Counted from the first letter of the stretch, positions 1 through 14,271 are shown. The stretch: DNA of 64,000 nt from Vibrio tapetis subsp. quintayensis (GCF_030409945.1 NZ_JAUFQV010000006.1:1-64000); one strand, 5' to 3'. Numbers and translations: made by a program. Notes: generated by a model not told the origin, from the letters alone.

Positions 1-494
1 GTATCGAGCGCGGTATCCTACGCGTTGGTGACGAAGTAGAAATCGTTGGTATCAAAGAGACGACTCTTACTACTTGTACTGGTGTTGAAATGTTCCGTAA
101 ACTGCTTGACGAAGGTCGTGCTGGTGAGAACGTTGGTGCACTTCTACGTGGTACTAAGCGTGATGACGTTGAACGTGGCCAAGTACTTGCTGCTAAAGGT
201 TCTATCAACCCACACACTAAGTTTGAGTCTGAAGTATACGTACTTTCTAAAGACGAGGGCGGCCGTCATACTCCGTTCTTCAAAGGCTACCGTCCACAGT
301 TCTACTTCCGTACTACGGACGTAACTGGTGACATCACGCTTCCTGAAGGCGTAGAAATGGTAATGCCTGGTGATAACGTACAAATGACTGTTACTCTAAT
401 CGCTCCAATCGCGATGGACGACGGTCTACGCTTCGCAATCCGTGAAGGTGGCCGTACAGTTGGTGCTGGTGTTGTTGCTAAAATCTTTGAATAA
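1..494 (+). CDS. tuf: Elongation factor Tu, C-terminal part (cut by window start)
   Basis: EF-Tu carries aminoacyl-tRNA to the ribosomal A site as a GTPase. The open frame runs from base 3 and gives 163 residues, starting [17 protein letters not shown], which is domain II of EF-Tu, followed by domain III and the ending [11 protein letters not shown] complete EF-Tu is about 394 residues, so roughly the first 230, including the whole GTPase domain, lie outside the window. The position directly before secE-nusG matches tufB of enterobacteria. A strong terminator follows at 514-541. Which tuf copy this is rests on the neighbours alone. Confidence 0.97.
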   Translation, partial: IERGILRVGDEVEIVGIKETTLTTCTGVEMFRKLLDEGRAGENVGALLRGTKRDDVERGQVLAAKGSINPHTKFESEVYVLSKDEGGRHTPFFKGYRPQFYFRTTDVTGDITLPEGVEMVMPGDNVQMTVTLIAPIAMDDGLRFAIREGGRTVGAGVVAKIFE

Positions 495-513
495 GATTTG
501 ACGAATGACTAGC

Positions 514-541
514 AAAAAGGGCATCATTTGATGCCCTTTTT
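514..541 (+). terminator. Rho-independent terminator after tuf
   Basis: Thirteen-base-pair hairpin (AAAAAGGGCATCA, 2-nt loop, TGATGCCCTTTTT) 20 nt after the tuf stop codon. The A-tract and T-tract make it potentially bidirectional. It separates tuf from secE-nusG. Confidence 0.9.
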
Positions 542-718
542 ATGCGCTAAGCAATATGATCGCTTACTTTTGCTACAATTGAAGTCTAAAGTAAACGATT
601 ATGTGACTAAGATCTCATCTGGGTCACGGCAATGCGTTGGGAATCGATGCGATGGAATGTGCCCTGCAACAGCGGGGTGGTTGTCGTCTATATTAAAGAC
701 TTGTCACAGGTTGGTTTT

Positions 719-1096
719 ATGAAAGCAAACGCTGAAACTCCTGATAGCTCAGGTGCAGCAGATACGCTTAAGTGGATTGCCGCTTTTGCTCTGCTAGCCG
801 CCGCTGTTGTGGGTAATTACCTGTATGGTGAATTATCTGTTGTTATTCGTGCAGCAGTTGTTGTTGTTCTAATTGCTGCCGCTTTAGGCGTTGCTGCAAT
901 TACGACAAAAGGTAAAGCTGCGATCACTTTTGCTCGTGAAGCAAAAGTAGAAGTGCGCAAAGTTGTTTGGCCTACACGCCAAGAAACAATGCAAACAACA
1001 CTGATCGTTTTAGCAGTAAGTATTGTAATGGCTCTAGTACTATGGGGTATTGACGGCATCATGGTTCGTCTAGTATCGCTAGTAACTGGAGTGTGA
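719..1096 (+). CDS. secE: Preprotein translocase subunit SecE
   Basis: SecE is the essential small subunit of the SecYEG channel. The 125-residue product is close to the E. coli length (127). It has three hydrophobic segments, near residues 17-37, 43-62 and 94-115. The conserved cytoplasmic amphipathic stretch [15 protein letters not shown] (about 77-91), the family hallmark, precedes the last membrane segment. The ATG at 719 is chosen over an in-frame ATG at 632: an AGG lies 8 nt upstream and the protein then begins like known SecE. nusG begins 12 nt after the stop, so the two are very likely one transcript, as in other Gammaproteobacteria. Confidence 0.96.
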   Translation: MKANAETPDSSGAADTLKWIAAFALLAAAVVGNYLYGELSVVIRAAVVVVLIAAALGVAAITTKGKAAITFAREAKVEVRKVVWPTRQETMQTTLIVLAVSIVMALVLWGIDGIMVRLVSLVTGV

Positions 1097-1108
1097 GGGT
1101 TATAGATC

Positions 1109-1657
1109 ATGAGTGAAGCACCTAAGAAACGCTGGTATGTGGTTCAAGCCTTTTCAGGCTTTGAAGGTCGTGTATCACAGTCTCTTCGCGAGCACATCAA
1201 AATGCATGCTATGGAAGAGCTGTTTGGTGATGTACTGGTTCCTACTGAAGAAGTAGTAGAAATGCGCGCTGGCCAACGCCGTAAAAGCGAACGCAAGTTC
1301 TTTCCAGGTTACGTCCTAGTTCAAATGATCATGAACGATGAATCATGGCACCTAGTGCGCAGTGTTCCACGTGTTCTGGGCTTCATTGGTGGTACCTCTG
1401 ACCGTCCAGCACCTATCACTGATAAAGAAGCTGACGCTATCTTGAATCGTCTTGAGAAAGCGAGCGAATCGCCACGTCCTAAAACGATGTTTGAAGCGGG
1501 TGAAGTGGTACGTGTTAATGAAGGTCCATTTGCTGACTTCAACGGTACTGTTGAAGAAGTAGATTACGTTAAGAGCCGCATTAAAGTGTCTGTATCGATC
1601 TTCGGTCGTGCAACACCGGTTGAGCTTGAATTTGGTCAAGTTGAAAAACTTGATTAA
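1109..1657 (+). CDS. nusG: Transcription termination/antitermination factor NusG
   Basis: NusG binds the RNA polymerase clamp through its N-terminal domain and Rho or ribosomal protein S10 through its C-terminal KOW domain. The product is 182 residues (E. coli 181). The N-terminal segment [16 protein letters not shown] and the KOW segment [19 protein letters not shown] (about 128-146) are both canonical. It is the second gene of secE-nusG and is followed by a terminator hairpin at 1681-1717 that also contains the predicted -10 element of rplK. Confidence 0.98.
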   Translation: MSEAPKKRWYVVQAFSGFEGRVSQSLREHIKMHAMEELFGDVLVPTEEVVEMRAGQRRKSERKFFPGYVLVQMIMNDESWHLVRSVPRVLGFIGGTSDRPAPITDKEADAILNRLEKASESPRPKTMFEAGEVVRVNEGPFADFNGTVEEVDYVKSRIKVSVSIFGRATPVELEFGQVEKLD

Positions 1658-1674
1658 AAACTCGCCTTTTAGGC

Positions 1675-1703
1675 TTGTTAAAGGCGCGAATTATGATTAT
1701 AAT
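1675..1703 (+). promoter_or_regulatory. Predicted sigma-70 promoter of rplKA, embedded in the nusG terminator
   Basis: TTGTTA (1675-1680), 17-bp spacer, perfect TATAAT (1698-1703). The predicted start is near 1710, inside the 3' arm of the nusG terminator, so the new transcript would not carry the full hairpin. The position corresponds to the L11 promoter of E. coli. About 90 nt of leader precede rplK. Confidence 0.7.
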
Positions 1704-1717
1704 TTCGCGCCTTTTTG
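1681..1717 (+). terminator. Terminator of secE-nusG, overlapping the rplK promoter
   Basis: Hairpin AAGGCGCGAA-TTAT / ATAATTTCGCGCCTT with one bulged base, followed by a T5 tract. It lies 24 nt after the nusG stop. The loop and 3' arm include a perfect TATAAT at 1698-1703. Confidence 0.88.
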
Positions 1718-1801
1718 TTTCTATGGAAGCAAAAAGTTTTTTTTCAAAAGCGGGGAGCTTGCCAGTAGGTTAGCGTTTGAACCCAAGATTTAGGAAATAT
1801 C

Positions 1802-2230
1802 ATGGCTAAGAAAGTTGAAGCTTATATCAAGTTGCAAGTTGCAGCAGGTATGGCGAATCCAAGTCCACCGGTTGGTCCTGCACTAGGTCAGCACGGTGTG
1901 AACATCATGGAATTCTGTAAAGCGTTTAACGCAAAAACAGAATCTGTTGAGAAAGGTCTACCGATCCCTGTTGTTATCTCTGTATACAGCGACCGTTCTT
2001 TCACGTTTGTAACTAAGACTCCACCTGCTGCTGTTCTTCTTAAGAAAGCTGCTGGCGTTAAGTCTGGTTCAGGTCGTCCGAACACTGAGAAAGTTGGTAC
2101 TGTTACTGACGCTCAAGTTCAAGAGATCGCAGAAACTAAAGCTGCAGACATGACTGGCGCAGACATCGAAGCGATGAAGCGTTCTATCGCAGGTACTGCT
2201 CGTTCAATGGGCCTAGTGGTAGAGGGATAA
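1802..2230 (+). CDS. rplK: 50S ribosomal protein L11
   Basis: L11 binds the GTPase-associated region of 23S rRNA and is needed for RelA activation. The 142-residue product matches the E. coli length. The N-terminus [20 protein letters not shown] carries the proline-rich hinge typical of L11, and the C-terminal rRNA-binding domain ends RSMGLVVEG. rplA follows after 4 nt, forming the two-gene L11 unit that, in enterobacteria, is autoregulated by L1. Confidence 0.98.
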   Translation: MAKKVEAYIKLQVAAGMANPSPPVGPALGQHGVNIMEFCKAFNAKTESVEKGLPIPVVISVYSDRSFTFVTKTPPAAVLLKKAAGVKSGSGRPNTEKVGTVTDAQVQEIAETKAADMTGADIEAMKRSIAGTARSMGLVVEG

Positions 2231-2234
2231 GATC

Positions 2235-2939
2235 ATGGCAAAACTTACTAAGCGTATGCGCGTAATCCGCGACAAAGTTGAAGTAACTAAAGAATACGAA
2301 ATCAACGAAGCAGTAGCTCTTCTTAAAGAACTTGCTACAGCTAAATTCGTTGAATCAGTTGATGTAGCTATTAACCTAGGCATCGATGCTCGTAAATCAG
2401 ACCAGAACGTACGTGGTGCAACTGTACTTCCGCACGGTACTGGCCGCGAAATCCGCGTAGCAGTGTTCACTCAAGGTGCAAACGCTGAAGCAGCTAAAGC
2501 AGCTGGCGCAGATATCGTAGGTATGGAAGATCTTGCTGAGCAAGTTAAGAAAGGCGAAATGAACTTCGACGTAGTTGTAGCATCTCCTGATGCAATGCGC
2601 GTTGTTGGTCAGCTTGGTACTATCTTAGGTCCTCGCGGTCTTATGCCAAACCCTAAAGTTGGTACTGTAACTCCTAACGTTGCTGAAGCAGTTAAAAATG
2701 CTAAAGCTGGTCAGGTTCGTTACCGTAACGACAAAAATGGCATCATCCACACAACAATCGGTAAAGCTACTTTTGAAGCTGAGCAACTAAAAGAGAACTT
2801 AGAAACTCTTCTTATTGCTCTTAAGAAAGCTAAGCCGTCTTCAGCGAAAGGTGTTTTCCTGAAGAAAATCAGTATCTCTACTACAATGGGTGCTGGTGTT
2901 TCTGTGGATCAAGCAAGCCTGAATACTCAAGCTAGCTAA
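2235..2939 (+). CDS. rplA: 50S ribosomal protein L1
   Basis: L1 forms the L1 stalk that guides E-site tRNA and, in E. coli, represses translation of rplK-rplA mRNA. The product is 234 residues, the usual length. The signature segments [19 protein letters not shown] (about 128-146) and [14 protein letters not shown] are intact. It is coupled to rplK by a 4-nt gap. The next promoter (for rplJ) starts immediately after the stop codon. Confidence 0.98.
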   Translation: MAKLTKRMRVIRDKVEVTKEYEINEAVALLKELATAKFVESVDVAINLGIDARKSDQNVRGATVLPHGTGREIRVAVFTQGANAEAAKAAGADIVGMEDLAEQVKKGEMNFDVVVASPDAMRVVGQLGTILGPRGLMPNPKVGTVTPNVAEAVKNAKAGQVRYRNDKNGIIHTTIGKATFEAEQLKENLETLLIALKKAKPSSAKGVFLKKISISTTMGAGVSVDQASLNTQAS

Positions 2940-2940
2940 T

Positions 2941-2968
2941 TTGCAATGGCGACAAATTAGTGTATAAT
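2941..2968 (+). promoter_or_regulatory. Predicted promoter of rplJL-rpoBC
   Basis: TTGCAA (2941-2946), 16-bp spacer, perfect TATAAT (2963-2968), directly behind the rplA stop. Start predicted near 2975, giving a leader of about 220 nt before rplJ. It corresponds in position to the L10 promoter of E. coli. Confidence 0.7.
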
Positions 2969-2974
2969 TTGCCG

Positions 2975-3197
2975 CCTAATAAATTGTGGTTGGGGTGATA
3001 GTTGAAGCAATTCAATCATCATCTCTCTCCAAGACCGTAGGCGTTACTATTTTTCGTAAGAAAGGTAGCAACTTAATAAAACCTACGTAGGCAGTGTGAT
3101 ATTAACCTTACCTTTAAAAGTAAAGTTTTCATCGTCACTGTAAACGCTCATGATGTTTTATTGTGAGTGCTGTAATCACAACCAGAGGTTAATCCAA
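2975..3197 (+). promoter_or_regulatory. L10 leader RNA (autoregulatory leader of rplJL)
   Basis: About 220 nt of untranslated leader. Visible structure: closing stem CGTAGG (3036-3041) with CCTACG (3082-3087) enclosing a hairpin whose tip pairs TTTTC with GAAA, and a downstream pairing CAGTG (3092-3096) with CACTG (3136-3140). In E. coli the leader at this position is bound by the L10-L7/L12 complex to repress translation. Assignment rests on position, length and these stems; the fold was read by eye and not computed. Confidence 0.65.
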
Positions 3198-3692
3198 ATG
3201 GCTCTAAATCTTCAAGACAAAAAAGCAATTGTTGCTGAAGTCAACGAAGCAGCCAGTGGTGCACTTTCTGCAGTTGTAGCTGATTCTCGTGGCGTTACTG
3301 TTGGCGCGATGACTTCTCTACGTAAACAAGCTCGCGAAGCGGGTGTTTACATGAGAGTTGTTCGTAACACACTAGCACGCCGTGCAGTAGAAGGTACCCA
3401 GTACGAGTGTCTACAAGACACTTTCACAGGTCCTAGTCTACTTGCGTTCTCTAATGAGCACCCAGGTGCTGCAGCGCGTCTTTTCAAAGACTTCGCTAAA
3501 GAGAACAAAGATTTCGAGATCAAAGCTGCTGCATTTGAAGGCGCAGTTACTGATGCTGAATTACTAGCGACACTACCAACTTACGACGAAGCGATTGCAC
3601 GCCTAATGATGTGCATGAAAGAAGCTTCAGCTGGCAAGCTGGTACGTACTATCGCTGCTGTTCGCGACCAAAAAGAAGAAGTGGCTGCATAA
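3198..3692 (+). CDS. rplJ: 50S ribosomal protein L10
   Basis: L10 anchors L7/L12 dimers at the ribosomal stalk. The ATG at 3198 gives 164 residues starting [20 protein letters not shown]. An upstream in-frame ATG at 3150 is rejected because it lies in the leader, whereas 3198 has an AGAGG Shine-Dalgarno site about 9 nt upstream. The segment [20 protein letters not shown] is typical of rRNA-binding L10. The C-terminal helix that binds L7/L12 ends DQKEEVAA. rplL follows after 57 nt. Confidence 0.97.
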   Translation: MALNLQDKKAIVAEVNEAASGALSAVVADSRGVTVGAMTSLRKQAREAGVYMRVVRNTLARRAVEGTQYECLQDTFTGPSLLAFSNEHPGAAARLFKDFAKENKDFEIKAAAFEGAVTDAELLATLPTYDEAIARLMMCMKEASAGKLVRTIAAVRDQKEEVAA

Positions 3693-3749
3693 GCCTTGCT
3701 TTAATCTGGTTGCAAAATATACTAATTGTTGACTTAAAAGAGAATTGTT

Positions 3750-4118
3750 ATGTCTATTACTAACGAGCAAATCCTAGACGCAGTTGCAGAAATGTCTGTA
3801 ATGCAAGTTGTTGAGCTTATCGAAGCTATGGAAGAAAAATTCGGTGTATCTGCTGCTGCTGCAGTAGTTGCAGGCGGCGCAGCTGGCGGCGACGCTGCTG
3901 AAGAGCAAACTGAATTCGACGTAGTTCTTACTGCGATCGGCGGTAACAAAGTTTCTGTTATCAAAGCAGTACGTGGCGCTACAGGTCTTGGCCTGAAAGA
4001 AGCTAAGGGTCTTGTAGACTCAGCTCCAGCACCTCTAAAAGAAGGCGTTGACAAAGCTGAAGCTGAAGCTCTTAAAGCACAGCTAGAAGAAGCTGGCGCG
4101 ACTGTTGAAATCAAGTAA
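3750..4118 (+). CDS. rplL: 50S ribosomal protein L7/L12
   Basis: L7/L12 is the multicopy stalk protein that recruits translation GTPases. The product is 122 residues. It has the N-terminal dimerisation helix (about 1-30), an Ala/Gly-rich flexible hinge (about 35-52) and the globular domain with [20 protein letters not shown]. All are canonical. An attenuator hairpin follows at 4151-4181 before rpoB. Confidence 0.98.
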   Translation: MSITNEQILDAVAEMSVMQVVELIEAMEEKFGVSAAAAVVAGGAAGGDAAEEQTEFDVVLTAIGGNKVSVIKAVRGATGLGLKEAKGLVDSAPAPLKEGVDKAEAEALKAQLEEAGATVEIK

Positions 4119-4150
4119 TTATTACTTAATTTCATAGCCGTAAGGCTAGT

Positions 4151-4181
4151 GGCTGGTGGTTTATTAACCACCGGCCTTTTT
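4151..4181 (+). terminator. rplL-rpoB attenuator (partial terminator)
   Basis: Eleven-base-pair stem GGCTGGTGGTT / AACCACCGGCC with one G-U pair, 4-nt loop and T5 tail, 32 nt after rplL. Since rpoB lies downstream with no obvious strong promoter of its own, this is best read as the intercistronic attenuator known here in E. coli, which lowers rpoBC relative to rplJL. Confidence 0.75.
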
Positions 4182-4291
4182 GCGCTGTAGGGTCTAGGTG
4201 AATTTTCCCGCTGTTTAAGCACCTTTATCCAAGCAAAAAAGCGAATCAACTCAACTTGTTGTTTCGTACTACAGTAAACAGTTGTTTAGTC

Positions 4292-4335
4292 ACTGTCCCT
4301 TACCCCCCTTAAGTAACTAGGAGCGGGCGGACAGT
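4292..4335 (+). other. Inverted repeat in the rpoB leader, possible mRNA processing stem
   Basis: ACTGTCC (4292-4298) pairs perfectly with GGACAGT (4329-4335); CCC and GGG runs just inside could extend it. E. coli has an RNase III processing hairpin between rplL and rpoB. The position agrees, but cleavage here is inference. Confidence 0.35.
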
Positions 4336-4367
4336 TTGGGTCACTTATCAGCGAGCTGAGGAACCCC

Positions 4368-8396
<4,029 letters not shown>

Positions 8397-8460
8397 TCCC
8401 TCCTCTTTTTTAAAGAAGATTGGATTATTTGGTAGAAAGGTGCTCGCTGAGAAATCGGTG

Positions 8461-8487
8461 AGCTCCTTTTAACTCCTTACAGGAGCT
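8461..8487 (+). promoter_or_regulatory. Hairpin enclosing the rpoC ribosome binding site
   Basis: AGCTCCT (8461-8467) is a perfect complement of AGGAGCT (8481-8487), with a 13-nt loop. The 3' arm contains AGGAG (8481-8485), the Shine-Dalgarno site for the GTG start of rpoC at 8492. If it forms, the site is closed until ribosomes or polymerase open it. Effect is inference. Confidence 0.5.
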
Positions 8488-8491
8488 GATT

Positions 8492-11400
8492 GTGAAAGAC
8501 TTATTAAACTTTCTAAAAGCACAGCATAAGACCGAAGAATTTGATGCAATCAAAATCGGTCTATCTTCACCAGACATGATCCGTTCATGGTCTTTTGGTG
8601 AAGTTAAGAAACCTGAGACTATTAACTATCGTACGTTCAAACCTGAGCGTGATGGTTTGTTTTGTGCGCGTATTTTTGGTCCAGTAAAAGATTACGAATG
8701 TCTTTGTGGCAAATACAAGCGCCTGAAGCACCGTGGTGTTATCTGTGAGAAGTGTGGCGTTGAAGTTACACAAACTAAAGTTCGTCGTGACCGTATGGGC
8801 CACATCGAGCTAGCTTCACCAGTTGCTCACATCTGGTTCCTTAAATCACTACCGTCTCGTATCGGTCTACTAATGGATATCCCACTGCGTGATATCGAAC
8901 GTGTTCTTTACTTCGAAATGTACGTAGTAACTGAACCTGGTATGACTGATCTAGAAAAATCTCAAATGCTTACTGAAGAAGAGTATTTGGATCGTCTAGA
9001 AGAGTGGGGTGACGAGTTCACTGCTAAGATGGGTGCGGAAGCGATCAAAGATCTGCTTTCTACTATGGATCTATCTGCTGAAGCTGAACAAATGCGCGAA
9101 GAGTTGGAAACAACTAACTCTGAAACTAAGCGTAAAAAAGTGACTAAGCGTCTGAAAATCGTTGAAGCATTTATTCTATCTGGTAACAACCCAGAGTGGA
9201 TGATCCTTAACGTTCTTCCGGTTCTACCGCCAGATCTTCGTCCTCTAGTACCACTAGATGGCGGTCGCTTTGCGACTTCTGATCTGAACGACCTTTACCG
9301 TCGCGTAATTAACCGTAACAACCGCTTGAAGCGTCTTCTAGAGCTAGCGGCTCCAGACATCATCGTACGTAACGAAAAGCGTATGTTGCAAGAGTCTGTT
9401 GATGCCCTTCTAGATAACGGTCGTCGCGGTCGTGCGATTACGGGTTCTAACAAGCGTCCTTTGAAATCTCTTGCTGATATGATCAAGGGTAAGCAAGGTC
9501 GTTTCCGTCAGAACCTTCTAGGTAAACGTGTAGACTACTCTGGCCGTTCTGTAATCACAGTAGGTCCATACCTTCGTCTGCACCAGTGTGGTCTTCCTAA
9601 GAAGATGGCACTAGAGCTATTTAAACCATTCATCTACAGCAAGCTAGAAACTCGTGGCATGGCAACGACGATCAAAGCAGCTAAGAAAATGGTAGAGCGT
9701 GAAGAGCCTATCGTTTGGGATATCCTAGACGAAGTAATTCGCGAACACCCAGTACTATTGAACCGTGCACCAACACTTCACCGTCTTGGTATTCAGGCAT
9801 TCGAACCAGTACTAATCGAAGGTAAAGCGATTCAGCTTCACCCACTCGTGTGTGCGGCATACAACGCCGACTTCGATGGTGACCAGATGGCGGTACACGT
9901 ACCTCTAACTCTGGAAGCTCAACTTGAAGCTCGTACCCTAATGATGTCGACGAATAACATTCTGTCGCCAGCATCAGGTGATCCAATCATCGTTCCTTCA
10001 CAGGATGTTGTATTGGGTCTGTACTACATGACTCGTGAGATGATCAACGCGAAAGGCGAAGGTATGTACCTTGCTGGCCCTGCTGAAGCAGAAAAAGCAT
10101 ACCGTACTAAGTCTGTTGAACTACACACACGCGTTAAAGTTCGCATCAGCGAAACAGTAGTTGATGAAGATGGTAACTCAACTTCTTCAACTGGCATGGT
10201 AGATACGACGGTTGGTCGTGCAATGCTATGGCAAATCGTGCCTAAAGGCCTGCCATTTAGCATCGTTAACCAAAAGTTGGGCAAGAAGCAAATTTCTACC
10301 CTACTTAACGAGTGTTACCGTAAGCTTGGTCTTAAAGACACAGTAATCTTCGCTGACCAAATCATGTACACAGGTTTTGCTTACGCAGCACTTTCTGGTG
10401 TTTCTGTTGGTATCGACGATATGGTTGTGCCAGCTGCGAAATACACTGAAATTTCAGCGGCAGAAGAAGAAGTACGCGAAATCCAGGATCAATTCCAATC
10501 AGGTCTTGTTACTGCGGGTGAGCGTTACAACAAAGTTATCGATATCTGGGCGTCTACGAACGACCGTGTTGCGAAAGCGATGATGGATAACTTGTCTACT
10601 GAAACTGTTATCAACCGTGATGGCGAAGAAGAGCAGCAAGAATCGTTCAACAGCATCTACATGATGGCCGACTCAGGAGCTCGTGGTTCTGCCGCGCAGA
10701 TCCGTCAGCTAGCAGGTATGCGTGGTCTGATGGCGCGTCCAGATGGTTCAATCATCGAAACGCCGATCACAGCAAACTTTAAAGAAGGCTTGAACGTACT
10801 TCAGTACTTTATCTCAACGCACGGTGCTCGTAAGGGTCTTGCGGATACAGCACTGAAAACAGCGAACTCCGGTTACCTAACGCGTCGTCTAGTAGACGTA
10901 GCGCAAGATGTTGTTGTTCATGAGCACGATTGTGGTACTCATGAAGGTATCTCTATGATGCCTCACATCGAAGGTGGTGACGTTAAAGTTGCACTGTCTG
11001 AGCTAGCGCTTGGTCGTGTAGTAGCGGAAGACGTACTTAAGCCTGGTACTGAAGATGTACTGATTCCACGTAATACTCTGATTGATGAGAAGTGGTGTCA
11101 AATCATGGAAGATAACTCTGTAGATAGCATGAAAGTGCGCTCAGTAGTTACCTGTGATGCAGACTTCGGTTGTTGTGCACAGTGTTACGGTCGTGACCTA
11201 GCACGTGGTCACCTAGTGAACCAAGGTGAAGCAGTTGGCGTTATCGCTGCTCAGTCTATCGGTGAGCCGGGTACACAGCTTACGATGCGTACGTTCCACA
11301 TCGGTGGTGCAGCATCTACAGCCGCAGCAGAAAACAGCATTCAAGCGAAGACAACGGGTACCGTTAAACTTCACAATGCTAAGTTCGTAACCAACAAAGA

Positions 11401-12700
11401 AGATAAGCTAGTTATCACTTCTCGTGCATCTGAACTGACCATCATTGATGAGTTCGGTCGTACGAAAGAGAAGCACAAACTTCCTTACGGTTCTATCTTA
11501 AGCAAGAAAGGCAACGATTCAGTAGCTGCAGGCGACATCGTAGCTAACTGGGAAGCGCACACCATGCCAATCATCACTGAAGTGGCAGGTCGTATCCAAT
11601 TCGTTGACATGATTGACGGTGTGACTGTTGCTCGCCAAACAGATGACCTTACAGGTCTATCTTCAAGTGAAGTAACTGACCCAGCTCAACGTCCTTCTGC
11701 TGGTAAAGATATGCGTCCAGCTGTGAAGCTAGTTGATGCTGCTGGCAACGATGTAATGATCCCTGGTACTGAAATGCCAGCTCACTACTTCCTACCAGGT
11801 AAAGCAATCGTACAGCTTGAAGATGGCGCTGAAGTAGGTGTGGGTGATACGCTTTCACGTATTCCTCAAAAATCTAGTGGTAACAAAGATATCACTGGTG
11901 GTCTACCTCGAGTAGCCGACCTATTTGAAGCTCGTAAGCCTAAAGAGCCTGCAATTCTTGCAGAGCACACGGGTACGATTTCATTTGGTAAAGAGACTAA
12001 AGGCAAGCGTCGTCTAGTAATCACTCGCGAAGGCGATGAGCACTACGAAGAGATGATTCCTAAGCATCGCCAATTGAACGTATTTGAAGGTGAGAAGGTT
12101 GAACGTGGTGATGTTATTGCCGACGGTCCTGAAACTCCGCATGATATTCTACGTTTACGTGGTATCCGTGCAGTAACAGAATACATCGCGAACGAAGTTC
12201 AAGAAGTATACCGTCTGCAAGGCGTTAAGATTAACGATAAGCACATTGAAACTATCGTTCGTCAAATGCTACGTAAGTGTACAATTGGTACTGCTGGTGA
12301 TTCTAACTTCTTACCTGGTGAGCAAGTTGAATACCATAACGTTAAGATTGCTAACCGTGCTCTAGAAGCTGAAGGTAAGCAACCGGCTACGTACCAACGC
12401 GATCTTCTAGGTATTACGAAAGCGTCTCTTGCTACTGAGTCATTTATCTCAGCGGCATCGTTCCAAGAAACAACTCGCGTACTAACAGAAGCTGCAGTTT
12501 CTGGTAAGCGTGATGAGTTACGTGGTCTGAAAGAGAACGTAATTGTTGGTCGTCTGATCCCTGCTGGTACTGGTTTTGCCTACCACCAAGAGCGTCAGAA
12601 GCAACGCGAAGAACAGAAAGCGCCTACGGGTCCTTCTGCTGAGCAAGCAACCGACAACCTAGCAGCATTGCTAAATGCGGGTTTCTCGTCTGACGAGTAA
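8492..12700 (+). CDS. rpoC: DNA-directed RNA polymerase subunit beta'
   Basis: Beta' carries the catalytic Mg2+ site. The 1402-residue product (E. coli 1407) starts at a GTG with AGGAG 6 nt upstream and begins [20 protein letters not shown]. The active-site motif NADFDGDQM falls near residues 458-466. The first zinc site is [19 protein letters not shown] (Cys near 70, 72, 85, 88). The second is formed by a Cys near 814 and [11 protein letters not shown] further on. The bridge/trigger region [16 protein letters not shown] is intact. A strong terminator at 12715-12742 ends the operon. Confidence 0.99.
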   Translation: MKDLLNFLKAQHKTEEFDAIKIGLSSPDMIRSWSFGEVKKPETINYRTFKPERDGLFCARIFGPVKDYECLCGKYKRLKHRGVICEKCGVEVTQTKVRRDRMGHIELASPVAHIWFLKSLPSRIGLLMDIPLRDIERVLYFEMYVVTEPGMTDLEKSQMLTEEEYLDRLEEWGDEFTAKMGAEAIKDLLSTMDLSAEAEQMREELETTNSETKRKKVTKRLKIVEAFILSGNNPEWMILNVLPVLPPDLRPLVPLDGGRFATSDLNDLYRRVINRNNRLKRLLELAAPDIIVRNEKRMLQESVDALLDNGRRGRAITGSNKRPLKSLADMIKGKQGRFRQNLLGKRVDYSGRSVITVGPYLRLHQCGLPKKMALELFKPFIYSKLETRGMATTIKAAKKMVEREEPIVWDILDEVIREHPVLLNRAPTLHRLGIQAFEPVLIEGKAIQLHPLVCAAYNADFDGDQMAVHVPLTLEAQLEARTLMMSTNNILSPASGDPIIVPSQDVVLGLYYMTREMINAKGEGMYLAGPAEAEKAYRTKSVELHTRVKVRISETVVDEDGNSTSSTGMVDTTVGRAMLWQIVPKGLPFSIVNQKLGKKQISTLLNECYRKLGLKDTVIFADQIMYTGFAYAALSGVSVGIDDMVVPAAKYTEISAAEEEVREIQDQFQSGLVTAGERYNKVIDIWASTNDRVAKAMMDNLSTETVINRDGEEEQQESFNSIYMMADSGARGSAAQIRQLAGMRGLMARPDGSIIETPITANFKEGLNVLQYFISTHGARKGLADTALKTANSGYLTRRLVDVAQDVVVHEHDCGTHEGISMMPHIEGGDVKVALSELALGRVVAEDVLKPGTEDVLIPRNTLIDEKWCQIMEDNSVDSMKVRSVVTCDADFGCCAQCYGRDLARGHLVNQGEAVGVIAAQSIGEPGTQLTMRTFHIGGAASTAAAENSIQAKTTGTVKLHNAKFVTNKEDKLVITSRASELTIIDEFGRTKEKHKLPYGSILSKKGNDSVAAGDIVANWEAHTMPIITEVAGRIQFVDMIDGVTVARQTDDLTGLSSSEVTDPAQRPSAGKDMRPAVKLVDAAGNDVMIPGTEMPAHYFLPGKAIVQLEDGAEVGVGDTLSRIPQKSSGNKDITGGLPRVADLFEARKPKEPAILAEHTGTISFGKETKGKRRLVITREGDEHYEEMIPKHRQLNVFEGEKVERGDVIADGPETPHDILRLRGIRAVTEYIANEVQEVYRLQGVKINDKHIETIVRQMLRKCTIGTAGDSNFLPGEQVEYHNVKIANRALEAEGKQPATYQRDLLGITKASLATESFISAASFQETTRVLTEAAVSGKRDELRGLKENVIVGRLIPAGTGFAYHQERQKQREEQKAPTGPSAEQATDNLAALLNAGFSSDE

Positions 12701-12714
12701 TCAAAACGCATAAT

Positions 12715-12742
12715 AAAAAAGGCACCGAAAGGTGCCTTTTTT
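12715..12742 (+). terminator. Terminator of the rpoBC operon
   Basis: Hairpin AAAAAAGGCACC-GAAA-GGTGCCTTTTTT, 14 nt after the rpoC stop, with GAAA tetraloop and symmetric A/T tracts, so it could act in both directions. Confidence 0.92.
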
Positions 12743-12781
12743 GTATCTAGAGCATATGCTTGTGATTGATATGACCTAAAT

Positions 12782-12812
12782 AAAAAGGGCTGAAGCAATA
12801 GCATCAACCCTC
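12782..12812 (-). terminator. Terminator of rsd
   Basis: On the minus strand: stem GGGTTGATGC / GCTTCAGCCC with mismatches or G-U pairs, 4-nt loop, then TTTTTATTT, just after the rsd stop. Confidence 0.7.
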
Positions 12813-12827
12813 AACATTTTCTAGCCT

Positions 12828-13313
12828 TTATGCTCCTGGCGGTACTGCCAAACTATCGGCAATAAGCTTGATTAACTGATCTTCTACTTCAAATCGAGTT
12901 TCAACAATCTCACCAATCAGTGATAACTCACTCTCCAATTGATCTAAACGATCGTCTTCAGCTACATTAGCGTACTTATCAGTGAAGTTGAGCAATGGAT
13001 CTGTCGTTAGGACAATATTGCCATATGCGGCATTGATGTCATCTGTTGGCGAATATCCGGTTGAGTTCCAACGATCCATGACCATATCGTAAATTTTGAA
13101 GTGACCTTCAGAGATGTAATCAACTAGATGTTGGCAGAATAGCTGCAGTTCTTTAGGGGACGGTAAGCTGGACACTGAAGGGTTCTTGGCGGCTTGCGGT
13201 GCGGCAAGCTTACAGTACTCCACGATCAAAGATTGTCGTGTATCTAGCCAATGATCAATGACTTCACTAGAGCCACCCCATTGTTCTTGTACTTGTTTGA
13301 ATTTATTGAGCAT
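12828..13313 (-). CDS. rsd: Sigma-70 regulator Rsd (anti-sigma D factor)
   Basis: Rsd binds domain 4 of sigma-70 and, in E. coli, also stimulates SpoT through HPr-controlled binding. The product is 161 residues (E. coli 158), starting MLNKFKQVQEQWGGSSEVID. Family-typical segments are DHWLDTRQSLIVEYCKLA, FCQHLVDYISEGHFKIYD and the C-terminal IVETRFEVEDQLIKLIAD. The ATG at 13313 is preferred to one two codons earlier because the GAGG site then sits 8 nt away rather than 2. Divergent from nudC, the same arrangement as in E. coli (rsd, nudC, hemE). Confidence 0.93.
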   Translation of the reverse strand: MLNKFKQVQEQWGGSSEVIDHWLDTRQSLIVEYCKLAAPQAAKNPSVSSLPSPKELQLFCQHLVDYISEGHFKIYDMVMDRWNSTGYSPTDDINAAYGNIVLTTDPLLNFTDKYANVAEDDRLDQLESELSLIGEIVETRFEVEDQLIKLIADSLAVPPGA

Positions 13314-13500
13314 GACCATGTCCTCATGATCCGATCGCCAATCGGGGATCGATAACCTCTGCAAGCAAAGGGGTCCATATAATATGCAAAAACATTGCGG
13401 TATATAGAATATATAGCTGTAAAATGAATCGGCTACAAACTCTAACGTGAAATTTAGATTGCCAGCAAAATGAACGAACTGCAAGTATAGGGAGGATCCG

Positions 13501-14271
13501 ATGGTAAAAAATGACGGGCAAGCATACTGGTGCATAGTCGAAGGAAGTGATTTATGGATACAAAATGGAGAACTGCCGTTTGAGCATGTAAACCAACTAG
13601 AATTTGCAACTGACAGTGCCGTTCAGATTGGTGTTTATGATGATTCTCCTGTTTATTGGCTGAATGCCTCTGAAGTTGAACCAGCTTTAACTATGCTTTC
13701 ATTACGTGACCTTTTGCACTTTCCTGAGCCTCTTTTTTTACTCATAAGCCGCGCTATCCAATTTGGTCATATGGCACAAAGTATTCGTTTTTGTCCTCAA
13801 TGTGGCGGGCGAACTCATCTCAATTTAAACCAATTGGCCATGCAGTGTAAGGATTGCCGAACTTTACATTATCCTCGAATATTCCCATGTATTATTGTTG
13901 CCGTTAGAAAAGAAAACCAGATTCTATTGGCGCAGCACCCTCGTCACAAAGGCAACATGTACACCGTTATTGCGGGTTTTGTAGAGGTGGGGGAAACACT
14001 TGAGCAATGTGTTGCACGCGAAGTCAAAGAAGAGACCGGTATTGATGTATGCAATATCCGCTATCAAGGTAGCCAGCCCTGGGCATTTCCTACGAGCTTG
14101 ATGGTAGGTTTCTTTGCTGACTATGCTGGTGGCGAAGTTAAACCTGATTATAACGAGCTGAGTGACGCACAGTGGTTCAATGTTGATAACCTGCCGGAAA
14201 TAGCTCCGAGGGGCACGATAGCTCGTGAACTCATTGAGAATTTGGGTAGAAGAATAAAAATGGGCAGATAA
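13501..14271 (+). CDS. nudC: NAD(+) diphosphatase / NADH pyrophosphatase NudC
   Basis: NudC hydrolyses NAD(H) to NMN(H) and AMP and removes NAD caps from RNA 5' ends. The 256-residue product has the zinc ribbon C98-x2-C101 ... C116-x2-C119 and a Nudix box near 159-181 ([20 protein letters not shown]). Downstream is the NudC-specific motif SQPWAFPTS at about 191-199, which sets it apart from other Nudix hydrolases. The ATG at 13501 follows a GGGAGG site. A hairpin at 14272-14296, oriented for the opposite strand, follows the stop. Confidence 0.96.
   Translation: MVKNDGQAYWCIVEGSDLWIQNGELPFEHVNQLEFATDSAVQIGVYDDSPVYWLNASEVEPALTMLSLRDLLHFPEPLFLLISRAIQFGHMAQSIRFCPQCGGRTHLNLNQLAMQCKDCRTLHYPRIFPCIIVAVRKENQILLAQHPRHKGNMYTVIAGFVEVGETLEQCVAREVKEETGIDVCNIRYQGSQPWAFPTSLMVGFFADYAGGEVKPDYNELSDAQWFNVDNLPEIAPRGTIARELIENLGRRIKMGR

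Noticed and set aside
541..718. Possible tRNA between tuf and secE
   Set aside because: Some genomes carry tRNA genes next to tuf, but no T-loop GGTTCGA-type core, acceptor pairing or CCA end is visible here.
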